Source: JAEUSI01 sp036782915
Lineage (GTDB): Bacteria; Bacteroidota; Ignavibacteria; Tepidaquicellales; Tepidaquicellaceae
Assembly (NCBI GenBank): GCA_036782915.1
Contig: DAIPYE010000080.1
Span: 1-13,733, forward strand
Length of the DNA: 13,733 nucleotides
Direction of reading: 5' to 3'
This document shows, in pieces, positions 1-7,437 of the stretch (position 1 is the stretch's first letter; the number at the start of each line of letters is the position of its first letter). A program made the position numbers and the translations under genes. The notes beneath the pieces were generated by a model that did no database searches, was not told where the DNA came from, and saw only the letters and a program-made list of their open reading frames with translations.

Positions 1-36
1 TTAGATGAAGGTGTTAAATTCTTCGAACAAAATTAA
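1..36 (+). CDS. 3' end of an unidentified plus-strand gene (partial)
   Basis: Frame 1 reads L-D-E-G-V-K-F-F-E-Q-N and then a TAA stop at 34-36. The residues look like an ordinary amphipathic, charged C-terminus, and a terminator-like hairpin lies about 190 nt downstream in the right orientation for this strand. Only 11 codons are visible, so no function can be given, and this could be a chance open stretch. The call rests on amino-acid plausibility and the downstream terminator. Confidence 0.4.
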   Translation, partial: LDEGVKFFEQN

Positions 37-48
37 TACATCAAATAT

Positions 49-82
49 CAATTTACAATTTACAATTGACAATTTACAATTG
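49..82. repeat. Tandem 7-bp repeat, CAATTTA/CAATTGA type
   Basis: Almost five head-to-tail copies of a 7-mer: CAATTTA (49-55), CAATTTA (56-62), CAATTGA (63-69), CAATTTA (70-76) and a partial CAATTG (77-82). The array starts 13 nt after the stop codon of the partial upstream gene. It has no spacers and no dyad large enough to be a terminator. From memory, similar CAATT-rich arrays are common between genes of AT-rich Bacteroidota and Ignavibacteria; the role is unknown. Confidence 0.75.
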
Positions 83-223
83 GCTTCTTATTCAAAACAA
101 TAAGCATATTTGAAAATGAGTAAAGAAGACATTATCTTTCAGTTGGAATTATTTTCTGTGAATTTCAATAAAAGGGTTTACAACATCAAAAAGAATTGTA
201 CTTCTTAAATTCTAAAACATATT

Positions 224-275
224 AAAAAAGAGTCAGAACCTCTGATTTTACAGAATCAGCGGTCCTGACTTTAAT
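224..275. terminator. Long-stem bidirectional intrinsic terminator
   Basis: An inverted repeat with a 17-nt left arm (231-247), a 6-nt loop (248-253) and a 17-nt right arm (254-270) matches at 15 of 17 positions. On the minus strand the stem is followed by C and six T residues (complement of the A run 224-229), the classical layout for ending the dockerin-like gene whose stop lies about 70 nt upstream in that direction. On the plus strand it is followed by TTTAATATTT, a weaker T-rich tail that could serve the partial gene ending at 36. The rest of 37-340 holds only the tandem repeat and AT-rich sequence; I see no gene in it. Confidence 0.8.
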
Positions 276-340
276 ATTTAAAATTAAGAAAATATTAATT
301 AATACTTTAACATCGCTAATTTTATTATAAAATTATTTAC

Positions 341-1558
341 TTAAGGAGAGACTACTACTACTCCTAAAGCAGCATTATTTTCTAAAATACTAATATCAGT
401 TGCATCGACAAAATCATCTCCGGTTACATCAGATGATACATATCCCGAAAGTGAAACTCCGGCATCATTTTCAACCTGACTGAGGTCTCCACTATCTATT
501 ATATCATCCTTATTCACATCACCGCTGAATAAAGTATATCTGGTTCCTTTTAGACTCTGATTGTTACCATACGCCTGTGATGCTAAAGTTGTAAAATCGT
601 AACTTAAAGAATTCCCTGTAAAACTGTTTCCTGTTGAGCTCCAGGTGTCAATTGAATTTCTGTGATCTACAACTATAAAATAGTTTGCTCCGTTAAGAGC
701 ATTGGGGAAATTGTAAATACCATTTCCGTTTGAATTTAAAACAGCTATTGATGAATCTACAATATCATAAGGGAAATTATTGTTTCTGAGATAAACTCTT
801 GCAGTATCACTTATCATAGAATTGCTTCCTGAATCATAAAATCCTTCGATCAGTGAAGTCAGCTGAAGTATCCGTACATCAATTGTTGACAATTTGACAA
901 TAGAAAAGTTTCCCTGAGTTCCGGAAGTTCCTGTGTAACTGCCAGTCCAGCATGCGCTGTAAGATGTGCCGTATCCTGAAGTAGAAGTTGTTAATGCATC
1001 AACACTCCTTGATGTTCCTGTAAAACCCTGATGACGTATCTCAATCAATAAATTTCCTCCTGAATAATACCATGGAGTATTAAAAGTAATCTCTGTTCCG
1101 AATTCATTTGGCGTACTCCCGAAAGTGTATGAATTGGTTAAAATGTTCAATGGTCCGGATCTGACCTGTGTCCGGGGTCCAACAATATTTGAAGCAAAAG
1201 TCAGACTTCTGGCGCTTGGCTCTACACTGCCGCTTAGATAGATATCATAGTTAGAATAAGTTAAATCAGCGAGAGGCCAGTTAGCTGTTGCAGAAGCAGG
1301 GATTCTTAAAGATAATCCGGAAAGAATCTTACCTGCAAGATCAGTTATCTGACTCGCCTGAATTAGAAACTGATAAGTTCTTGGAGCATTTGCAAGCGGA
1401 CCTAAAAAAGTACCGGTTCCTGCCGTACTTTCATAGGCATTTGGAATTATTTCTGAAGTTGGTGCTCCGTCGCTTTTGAGTTCTTCCGGAATTGCAAAAG
1501 CACTAACTGAAACAAAGTTAAATACAGAGATGAATAAAAATGTGAAAATGAATTTCAT
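341..1558 (-). CDS. Secreted beta-sandwich protein with C-terminal dockerin-like calcium-binding repeats
   Basis: A 405-residue exported protein of unknown function. Residues 1-22 form a signal peptide (MKF, hydrophobic core, likely cleavage after S-A-F-A, residue 22). Residues about 35-225 are Ser/Thr/Gly-rich with alternating hydrophobics, as in a beta-sandwich. Residues about 232-342 form a second beta-rich module (IEGFYDSG through YGNN). The C-terminus carries two EF-hand-like loops with acidic or polar ligands: D347-x-N349-x-D351-x-x-x-D355-x-x-D358 and D377-x-T379-x-D381-x-x-x-D385-x-x-D388. This duplicated pattern is that of type I dockerins, although an anchoring role is not shown. 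I recall the module plus the N-D-A...SGYV spacing as recurrent in Ignavibacteria secreted proteins. No Cys-rich or clear type IX sorting signal follows; it ends in VVVSP. The start is fixed by an AGGAGG site. It is monocistronic, with a terminator beyond its stop. Confidence 0.85.
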   Translation of the reverse strand: MKFIFTFLFISVFNFVSVSAFAIPEELKSDGAPTSEIIPNAYESTAGTGTFLGPLANAPRTYQFLIQASQITDLAGKILSGLSLRIPASATANWPLADLTYSNYDIYLSGSVEPSARSLTFASNIVGPRTQVRSGPLNILTNSYTFGSTPNEFGTEITFNTPWYYSGGNLLIEIRHQGFTGTSRSVDALTTSTSGYGTSYSACWTGSYTGTSGTQGNFSIVKLSTIDVRILQLTSLIEGFYDSGSNSMISDTARVYLRNNNFPYDIVDSSIAVLNSNGNGIYNFPNALNGANYFIVVDHRNSIDTWSSTGNSFTGNSLSYDFTTLASQAYGNNQSLKGTRYTLFSGDVNKDDIIDSGDLSQVENDAGVSLSGYVSSDVTGDDFVDATDISILENNAALGVVVVSP

Positions 1559-1562
1559 AATT

Positions 1563-1568
1563 CCTCCT
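1563..1568 (-). promoter_or_regulatory. Canonical Shine-Dalgarno site of the dockerin-like gene
   Basis: Read on the minus strand, AAAAGGAGG precedes the ATG at 1558 with only AATT between AGGAGG and the start codon. This is a near-perfect anti-16S match, though the spacing is short. It decides the start of the 405-residue protein. None of the other complete genes in the window has such a site, so this gene may be translated more strongly or by a different initiation mode from its neighbours. Confidence 0.8.
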
Positions 1569-1786
1569 TTTAGGATTTGATTTTTTAAAATTTCAGAGGG
1601 AAGTTATAAATGCAACCATCTGATATTATTTGCTGAAACTAATATACAATTTTAAAATTTCTGATTTATTATTGTTCAAAATTCAAAAATCACTTATTCA
1701 TATTCCGAAAACTACGATGAACAATTTTACTTTGCTTAGTTCTCAAATATTTTTCCTAAAAAAAATTACAGAATTTAAAAAGTAAT

Positions 1787-1806
1787 TACAACAAAATAAT
1801 TTAATT
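1787..1806 (+). repeat. 20-bp direct repeat, copy 1
   Basis: TACAACAAAATAATTTAATT here recurs at 2197-2216 with one mismatch (T to C). Both copies are in the same orientation, about 410 nt apart, within the kgd upstream spacer. The composition is very AT-rich, so chance is possible. A pair of operator sites or a small duplication are alternatives. Confidence 0.5.
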
Positions 1807-2149
1807 GTTTATTGTGAATTCTCTTTCGTCTAAAATTTATGAAAAGCTATATTACAAATTCCATATAATTTCCAAATCAATTAATTAATAATTCTGCACA
1901 AATTTGTTGAAGTATTTTCAAAGTTAACAAAAAACTAAAGTCAAAATAATTTTTAATCTTAGACAGGAATTTGTGTTTTACTAGTAAGGTTTTTAAATCA
2001 ATTTGCATTGTGATAGAAAATATAATAGTTTCAGTAACTTAATTAGATTATGAAAACAATTGAATCTTATTTGTGCAAATGCTTTATTTTTGAAATGGCG
2101 TTTAAAAATTTTGAAATTATTGATTTTTTGAAATTTTTAAAAACTACTG

Positions 2150-2174
2150 GTGCCACATTTATAAGATGTGGCAC
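2150..2174. promoter_or_regulatory. GC-rich perfect hairpin upstream of kgd
   Basis: GTGCCACAT (2150-2158) and ATGTGGCAC (2166-2174) are perfect complements around a 7-nt loop, TTATAAG. Two further pairs (T-G and T-A) could close the loop to three bases. It stands out because the surrounding hundreds of bases are almost only A and T. It lies 169 nt before the kgd start. On the plus strand no T-run follows, so it is not a normal terminator for that direction. On the minus strand TTTTTAAAAATTT follows after six bases, so it could end antisense transcription. A dimeric-regulator operator or a structured kgd leader are alternatives. Confidence 0.6.
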
Positions 2175-2196
2175 ACTTAAGCATTTAAAATATAAA

Positions 2197-2216
2197 TACA
2201 ACAAAATAATTCAATT
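2197..2216 (+). repeat. 20-bp direct repeat, copy 2
   Basis: TACAACAAAATAATTCAATT is the second copy of the repeat at 1787-1806, with one mismatch. It starts 22 nt after the GC-rich hairpin and lies about 130 nt before the kgd start. Confidence 0.5.
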
Positions 2217-2343
2217 TTTCAATTTGAATTATCTAATTCATCTAAAATTTTTTTCACAAAAAGTTCTCGAAAGAAAAACCATTATGATTTTCACGGTGAA
2301 CTTCTTTTATATTTTGATTAAATTGTCAAAACTAAAAATTTAA

Positions 2344-5300
2344 ATGAAATTAGAAGATTTAACTGCAGAACAGCAGGAAAAAATATCAGAGTTTGGACTG
2401 AATACATGGTATGTGCTCGAACTGCTGGGAGAGTATAAAAAAAATCCCGATTCTGTCAGTGATAACTGGAAAGAATTATTCAAAGACATGAATTTAACTT
2501 CAAACGGAAATAAAAAAGTCATGTCTTCAGAAAAGCAAATCCCTGTAACCTTAGAAAACAATATAAACAAAACCTCTATTCAGAATTCTGTTTTTATGCC
2601 ACTGCCTTCTGAAGGTGAGGAAGCGCAGGTTATCAGGGGAGTTGGAGCAAAGATAATTGACAATATGAACAGCAGCCTGACCGTTCCTACTGCTACGACA
2701 TTCAGAATAATTCCCGTGAAAGTCCTTGAAGAGAACAGAAGGATCATTAATGAGTATCTAAAGAAAAAAGACGGCGGTAAAATTTCGTTCACTCATATTA
2801 TCGGCTGGGCAATTGTAAAAGGACTGGAACTTGTTCCCGTTATGAATAATTCTTTCACTGTAATAAACGGTGAACCGAATATTGTAAGAAAAAAAGATGT
2901 TAATCTCGGACTTGCAATCGATCTTCAGAAAAAAGACGGCAGCCGTTCACTCATTGTCCCGAATATTAAAAAAGCAAATCTTCTTAACTTCAGACATTAC
3001 TTTGAAGCATATAATGATATAATTAATCGTTCACGTAATAATAAAATAGAAGTATCGGATTTTCAGGGAACTACTATATCGCTTACTAACCCAGGAACTC
3101 TTGGAACTGTTGCTTCAACTCCAAGACTGATGATAGGGCAGGGAGCTATTATTGCAACAGGTTCGATCGATTATCCTGCAGAGTATCAGGCTGTAACAAA
3201 TGAAGTCATTACGAATATTGGCTTAAGCAAGGTTATGAATATTACAAGTACTTATGATCACAGAATTATTCAGGGAGCGGAATCAGGATTATTCCTACAG
3301 AAATTAAGCGGCTTGCTTCGAGGTGAAGATAATTTTTATGAAAATATTTTTAATGATCTGGAAATTCCTCTAAGTCCGGTAAAATGGTTTGTTGATAAAA
3401 AGGAAGAAGAGTTCGGAAAGATAAACAACATTGAAGAAATTGAAAGACAGGCTAAAGCGATTCAGTTAATTAATATGTACAGAGTCCGCGGACATTTACT
3501 TGCGAATCTTGATCCATTGTATCTGAAAGTTAAACATTTCCCGGAACTGGATCCGGCAAACTACGGATTTACTGTCTGGGATTATGACCGTGATTTTATT
3601 ACAGACGGACTGGCCGGGCTCAGGACTGCAACGCTCCGAAAAATTCTTGACATTCTTTATCAGACATACTGTGATAAGATTGGAGTCGAATTCAAACACA
3701 TTCAGGATCCGGAAGAAAAGCAGTGGCTTCAGGATAAAATGGAGCCAAACAGGAATATTCCCCATTTCACAAACGAAGAAAAGAAACATATACTTTTTAA
3801 AATTTCCGAAGCGGAAAATTTTGAAAAATTCATTGATAAAAAATATATCGGACATAAAAGATTTTCACTAGAAGGTTCGGAAACGATAATAGCTTCGATT
3901 GATTATCTTTTGAAATGCGCTGCCGATGAAAATGTACACGAACTGGTTCTTGCTATGGCTCACAGGGGAAGATTGAATGTATTAGCAAACATAATCGGGA
4001 AATCTATGTCAGCCATATTTTCTGAATTCGAAGGCTACATTGATCCTAATTCTTCCCAGGGATCAGGTGATGTAAAATATCATCTCGGCGCATCAGGCGA
4101 TTACCGTACATCTGATGATAAAGTAATTAAAGTTTCAGTTGCATCAAATCCGTCTCATCTTGAATTTGTAAATCCTGTTGTTGAAGGAATTGTCAGAGCA
4201 AAGCAAACACGTCTGGGAGATACAAAACGTGATGTTGTCATACCTGTTCTGATTCACGGTGATGCGGCAGTTGCAGGCGAGGGGATTGTAGCAGAAACAT
4301 TTAATCTATCACAGCTTCACGGATACAGGACCGGAGGTACGATCCATATTATTATAAATAATCAGATAGGATTTACAACTTCGCCGATAGATGCAAGATC
4401 TACTTTTTATGCATCCGATGTTGCAAAAATGGTACAGGCACCGATCTTTCACGTTAACGGTGATGATCCGGAAGCAACAATGCTTGTAACTAAACTTGCT
4501 TTTGAGTACAGAATGAAATTCAATAAAGATGTTGTGATAGATGTTTTCGGATACAGAAGACTCGGGCACAATGAAGCTGACGAACCGGCTTTCACACAAC
4601 CGATAATGTATAAGACTATCAGATCCCATCCGTCTGTAAAAGAAATTTATGAAAAAAAATTACTCAATGAAAAAGTAATTACGAAGGAAGAATTAGATTC
4701 AATGAATGAAAAGATCTTCAGTAAAATGAATGAAGGTCATGAGATAGTACAGAAATTTAAAACTGATATTCCTCTTGCTGTTACAAAAGAAGTTATCGAA
4801 GCAGCAGAATCTCATCCTGAAACCTATGTCCCGCTGGATAAATTAAATGAAATAGTAAGAGCAATTACTGAACTTCCAGATACATTCAGTCTTCATCCAA
4901 AACTCAGAAAGTTCATTGAGTCACGAAGAGAATTTCTTGATAAAGAAGTTGAAGTTGACTGGGCGTTCGGGGAAGCACTTGCATTCGGAAGTTTACTGCA
5001 GGAAGGAATTCCTGTGAGGCTCAGCGGACAGGACAGTTCTCGCGGAACATTCTCGCAAAGGCACATTGTTCTTACTGATTCTGAAAACGGAAATGAAATT
5101 ATTCCATTGAACAATGTCGCGCCGGATAAAGCATTGATCGAGCCATTGGACAGTTTGCTTTCTGAAGCAGCCGTTCTGGGATTTGAATACGGATATTCCA
5201 CTGCTGATCCTGCAACTCTTGTATTGTGGGAAGCGCAGTTCGGAGATTTTGTAAATGCAGGTCAGGTGATCATTGATAATTTTATTTCCTGTTCGGATAC

Positions 5301-5997
5301 AAAGTGGGGTTTGCCGAATAATCTTGTTTTATTACTGCCTCATGCACAGGAAGGTCAGGGACCGGAGCATTCGAGCGCGCGTCTGGAAAGATTTCTGACA
5401 CTTTGCGCTGAAGATAATATGATAATCTGCAATCCCACAAATTCGGAGCAGTATTTTCACTTACTGAGAAGGCAGACAAAACAAAAACATAAAAAGCCGC
5501 TTGTTATTCTTACTCCGAAAAGTTTACTCAGACTGCCTGAGGCTAAATCAGTAAAGGAAGAATTTACAAAAGGAAAATTCAATGAGATAATCGATGATGA
5601 AATAAAGGATAAATCAACTTTTAAAAGAATACTTATCACAAGCGGAAAAGTTTATTACGATCTGCTGAAGTATAAGAAAGAAAACAATATTAACGATACA
5701 GCAATTATCAGACTTGAACAATATTATCCTTATGAAGGAGAAATGATGAAAAAAATCCTGTCTGCGTATGAAAATGGAACAGAGGTTGTCTGGGTTCAGG
5801 AAGAGCCTGAAAATATGGGCGCATGGAATTTCCTCGCGCTTAGACTGAAAAGAGACCTGTCAGCCGGACAAAAATTGTATTCCGTTTGCAGGGAAGAAAG
5901 CGCAAGTCCTGCAGCAGGCTCTATGAGTATTTTTATTGAAACTCAGAAGGAATTAATGTTAAAAGCTTTTGGCACCGGAATGAAACCGGTTGATTAG
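2344..5997 (+). CDS. kgd: Multifunctional 2-oxoglutarate decarboxylase/dehydrogenase, E2-E1 fusion (KGD type)
   Basis: A 1217-residue cytosolic TCA-cycle enzyme that decarboxylates 2-oxoglutarate with thiamine diphosphate. Residues 1-45 match the 2-oxoglutarate dehydrogenase N-terminal helix (GLNTWYVLELL...NWKELF). A short linker follows. About 95-340 is the dihydrolipoamide acyltransferase catalytic domain, ending in D305-H-R-I-I-Q-G. About 341-1217 is E1: HRGRLNVL (540-547), NPSHLEFVNPVVEG (602-615), the ThDP/Mg motif GDAAVAGEG (639-647) with INNQIGF (671-677), GHNEADEPAF (741-750), SGQDSSRGTFSQRH (894-907) and EGQGPEHSSAR (from 1003), then the C-terminal domain. Length and order match mycobacterial KGD/corynebacterial OdhA (about 1220-1230 residues). 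There is no lipoyl domain, so succinyl transfer needs a lipoylated partner. It stands alone after a long spacer, convergent with mnmH. Its start lacks a Shine-Dalgarno site, but ATG at the conserved N-terminus is convincing. Confidence 0.95.
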   Translation: MKLEDLTAEQQEKISEFGLNTWYVLELLGEYKKNPDSVSDNWKELFKDMNLTSNGNKKVMSSEKQIPVTLENNINKTSIQNSVFMPLPSEGEEAQVIRGVGAKIIDNMNSSLTVPTATTFRIIPVKVLEENRRIINEYLKKKDGGKISFTHIIGWAIVKGLELVPVMNNSFTVINGEPNIVRKKDVNLGLAIDLQKKDGSRSLIVPNIKKANLLNFRHYFEAYNDIINRSRNNKIEVSDFQGTTISLTNPGTLGTVASTPRLMIGQGAIIATGSIDYPAEYQAVTNEVITNIGLSKVMNITSTYDHRIIQGAESGLFLQKLSGLLRGEDNFYENIFNDLEIPLSPVKWFVDKKEEEFGKINNIEEIERQAKAIQLINMYRVRGHLLANLDPLYLKVKHFPELDPANYGFTVWDYDRDFITDGLAGLRTATLRKILDILYQTYCDKIGVEFKHIQDPEEKQWLQDKMEPNRNIPHFTNEEKKHILFKISEAENFEKFIDKKYIGHKRFSLEGSETIIASIDYLLKCAADENVHELVLAMAHRGRLNVLANIIGKSMSAIFSEFEGYIDPNSSQGSGDVKYHLGASGDYRTSDDKVIKVSVASNPSHLEFVNPVVEGIVRAKQTRLGDTKRDVVIPVLIHGDAAVAGEGIVAETFNLSQLHGYRTGGTIHIIINNQIGFTTSPIDARSTFYASDVAKMVQAPIFHVNGDDPEATMLVTKLAFEYRMKFNKDVVIDVFGYRRLGHNEADEPAFTQPIMYKTIRSHPSVKEIYEKKLLNEKVITKEELDSMNEKIFSKMNEGHEIVQKFKTDIPLAVTKEVIEAAESHPETYVPLDKLNEIVRAITELPDTFSLHPKLRKFIESRREFLDKEVEVDWAFGEALAFGSLLQEGIPVRLSGQDSSRGTFSQRHIVLTDSENGNEIIPLNNVAPDKALIEPLDSLLSEAAVLGFEYGYSTADPATLVLWEAQFGDFVNAGQVIIDNFISCSDTKWGLPNNLVLLLPHAQEGQGPEHSSARLERFLTLCAEDNMIICNPTNSEQYFHLLRRQTKQKHKKPLVILTPKSLLRLPEAKSVKEEFTKGKFNEIIDDEIKDKSTFKRILITSGKVYYDLLKYKKENNINDTAIIRLEQYYPYEGEMMKKILSAYENGTEVVWVQEEPENMGAWNFLALRLKRDLSAGQKLYSVCREESASPAAGSMSIFIETQKELMLKAFGTGMKPVD

Positions 5998-6007
5998 ATT
6001 CTGATAT

Positions 6008-7195
6008 TTAAAAGATGTTTGAATATTTAAAATAAATATCTTTCAATTCTTTTTTTGCAGCTTCAATGTCATTCAAATGAATTTCCGCTACAGGAGTTTT
6101 GCCTTTGTCTGTATATTTCAGATCATAATAATCTGTGATCATTGTTTCACTGAACTCATAAACTTTTTTATTTTCAAGCATGATGAGCAGGTCATCAAAT
6201 TTTTTTGAACTTAACTGTTGTTTGAAAAATGCTTGCTTGTCACTTAGAACTTTTATCATCGGTTCTATTCCTCTTAGATCTTCCCCGAAATAATCTCTGA
6301 CAATTCTTTTTACCCTGTTTTCAAGTGAACAAATAATTCTAATAGTTTTTGCTCCTTTTAGCTTGTCGAAAATTATTTTCGGCATTTCGAAATATCCGAT
6401 CCTTCTGCTTTCGCTTTCAATAAAATAATTTTGCTTATTGTCGTGAGTTTTCGAATTAAAGTAAATTTGTGAAAAAATATTGTTTTCAAACGCAGTCTGA
6501 TTTTTAACAGGAGAATGATTCGTGATCTGATAAGGGATATGTCCCAGCAAACTCGAAAAGTGTTTTGCTGCATACTCAAGATCTATTACAGGAAGTTCAT
6601 ATGCAACAGATTGCAGTAGTTCACTTTTACCGCAGCCGGTAAGTCCGGAAAGTTCAAGCAGTTCACCCGGAAAAGTCTTCCATGAAAAAAAGTTGTTTAC
6701 TTTCATCCTGTATGCTTTGTATCCACCGGAAAGAATTGAAACTTTGTAACCAATATCAGATATCATTTTTGAAAGATATGCGCTTCTGCCTCCGCCGCGC
6801 CAGCAGTTTACGATTATTTCTTTTTCCGAAGCACCGTTGTTTTCCAGAAATTTTTTTAAATCTTCTTTCTTGGGATCTGCATACTGCATTGCCAGCCAGA
6901 GGGCTGAAGTCTGTGAATAATTTTTATAAACCAGTCCGACATTATGTCTTTCGGTATTTGTTAAAACAGGAAAATTAACGGAAAAGGGGATAGCAGATTC
7001 TTCGAATTCTTTTTCTGAACGTGTATCAATCAGTAAAAGATCCTGTGATTTATTTTTTAATTTTAAAAGTAATTCATCAATATTCAGTTTCTGAATCGGA
7101 TAGTTGCTCATTAAAGATTTTAATTCAGGCAGGTTGCTGACATCAATAGTCCGGATAAAATCGAAAAGTTCTTTTGGGGTATTGAATGATATCAT
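6008..7195 (-). CDS. mnmH: tRNA 2-selenouridine synthase MnmH/SelU
   Basis: A 395-residue cytosolic enzyme that replaces sulfur by selenium in 2-thiouridine at the wobble base of tRNAs, using selenophosphate, through a geranylated intermediate. The N-terminal rhodanese domain (about 37-165) has LLIDTRSEKEF and the catalytic loop C131-W-R-G-G-G-R-S. The C-terminal part has a P-loop, GLTGCGKS (184-191), then DLE (205-207), FENNIF (236-241) and IESESRRIG, all as in the family. The HRGS-x-x-G segment known from E. coli reads H212-F-S-S-L-L-G here, a deviation. E. coli MnmH is 364 residues; the extra length is mostly N-terminal. An internal Met29 would give 367 residues, and neither start has a Shine-Dalgarno site. 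selD lies upstream on the same strand and supplies its substrate. Its stop is 10 nt from the convergent kgd stop. Confidence 0.95.
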   Translation of the reverse strand: MISFNTPKELFDFIRTIDVSNLPELKSLMSNYPIQKLNIDELLLKLKNKSQDLLLIDTRSEKEFEESAIPFSVNFPVLTNTERHNVGLVYKNYSQTSALWLAMQYADPKKEDLKKFLENNGASEKEIIVNCWRGGGRSAYLSKMISDIGYKVSILSGGYKAYRMKVNNFFSWKTFPGELLELSGLTGCGKSELLQSVAYELPVIDLEYAAKHFSSLLGHIPYQITNHSPVKNQTAFENNIFSQIYFNSKTHDNKQNYFIESESRRIGYFEMPKIIFDKLKGAKTIRIICSLENRVKRIVRDYFGEDLRGIEPMIKVLSDKQAFFKQQLSSKKFDDLLIMLENKKVYEFSETMITDYYDLKYTDKGKTPVAEIHLNDIEAAKKELKDIYFKYSNIF

Positions 7196-7212
7196 GTTAT
7201 TTTATTTCAATA

Positions 7213-7418
7213 CAGAGTCACAGAGACAAAAAGAAGTAATTAATTAGAGACTTTTAAAAACACCGAATTGTCTTTTCCGCAATCTCTTGGCGGGAATCAA
7301 ATTTTCAAAAATAATTTAAAAATGGAATCCCGACAGGTGCACTCGTGAATGACAAATTAAAAAAATTAGTTTTCCGGAAGTTTCTATACTTATACTGAAA
7401 AATCTCTCTGTGTCTCTG
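7213..7418. repeat. Nested inverted-repeat element between selD and mnmH
   Basis: The 242-nt gap contains two nested inverted repeats. The outer arms are CAGAGTCACAGAGACA (7213-7228) and the complement of CAGAGACACAGAGAGA (7403-7418), 14 of 16 matching. The inner arms are 35 nt each, 7268-7302 and 7321-7355 in opposite orientation, 22 of 35 matching; the best part pairs CGGGAATC (7291-7298) with GAATCCCG (7325-7332). No reading frame is apparent. From memory, CACAGAGACACAGAG motifs and GTCATTC-CCGC/GCGGGAATC palindromes are both widespread bacterial intergenic repeats. This may be a decayed non-autonomous element or two unrelated repeat remnants. It probably folds when transcribed with selD-mnmH. 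Confidence 0.55.
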
Positions 7419-7437
7419 GAGGTTATGTTTTTAAAAA

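Larger units (their letters stand above)
1559..2343. other. Divergent intergenic region, 785 nt, very AT-rich
   Basis: This spacer lies between the divergent dockerin-like gene and kgd, so it must hold the promoters of both. Apart from the Shine-Dalgarno site at its left end, it contains a 20-bp direct repeat, one GC-rich hairpin and a TATAAT hexamer at 2021-2026 without a properly spaced -35 box. No ribosome-binding site precedes the kgd ATG. An open frame from 2050 to 2343 is low-complexity (Phe/Lys/Ile/Asn-rich) and judged non-coding. The length is unusual beside the 6-30 nt gaps elsewhere and suggests regulation or a long kgd leader. Confidence 0.6.

Noticed and set aside
49..82. CRISPR-like array
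   Set aside because: The 7-bp units are contiguous with no spacers; this is a simple tandem repeat.
2021..2026. TATAAT as a kgd promoter
   Set aside because: No -35-like hexamer at 16-18 nt (TTGCAT lies at 12 nt), and such hexamers are expected by chance in this composition.
2050..2343. Open frame of 97 codons ending directly before the kgd ATG
   Set aside because: Composition is Phe/Lys/Ile/Asn-rich low complexity typical of translated AT-rich spacer, it runs through the GC-rich hairpin, has no ribosome-binding site and shows no recognisable domain.
5974..5990. ACCGG/CCGGT hairpin at the end of kgd as a terminator
   Set aside because: The stem is only 5 bp, lies inside the coding region and is not followed by a T-run.
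6011..6043. AAAGAT...ATCTTT plus ATATTT...AAATAT dyads at the kgd/mnmH convergence
   Set aside because: The pairs are almost all A-T, interrupted, and lie inside the mnmH coding end; too weak to call a terminator.
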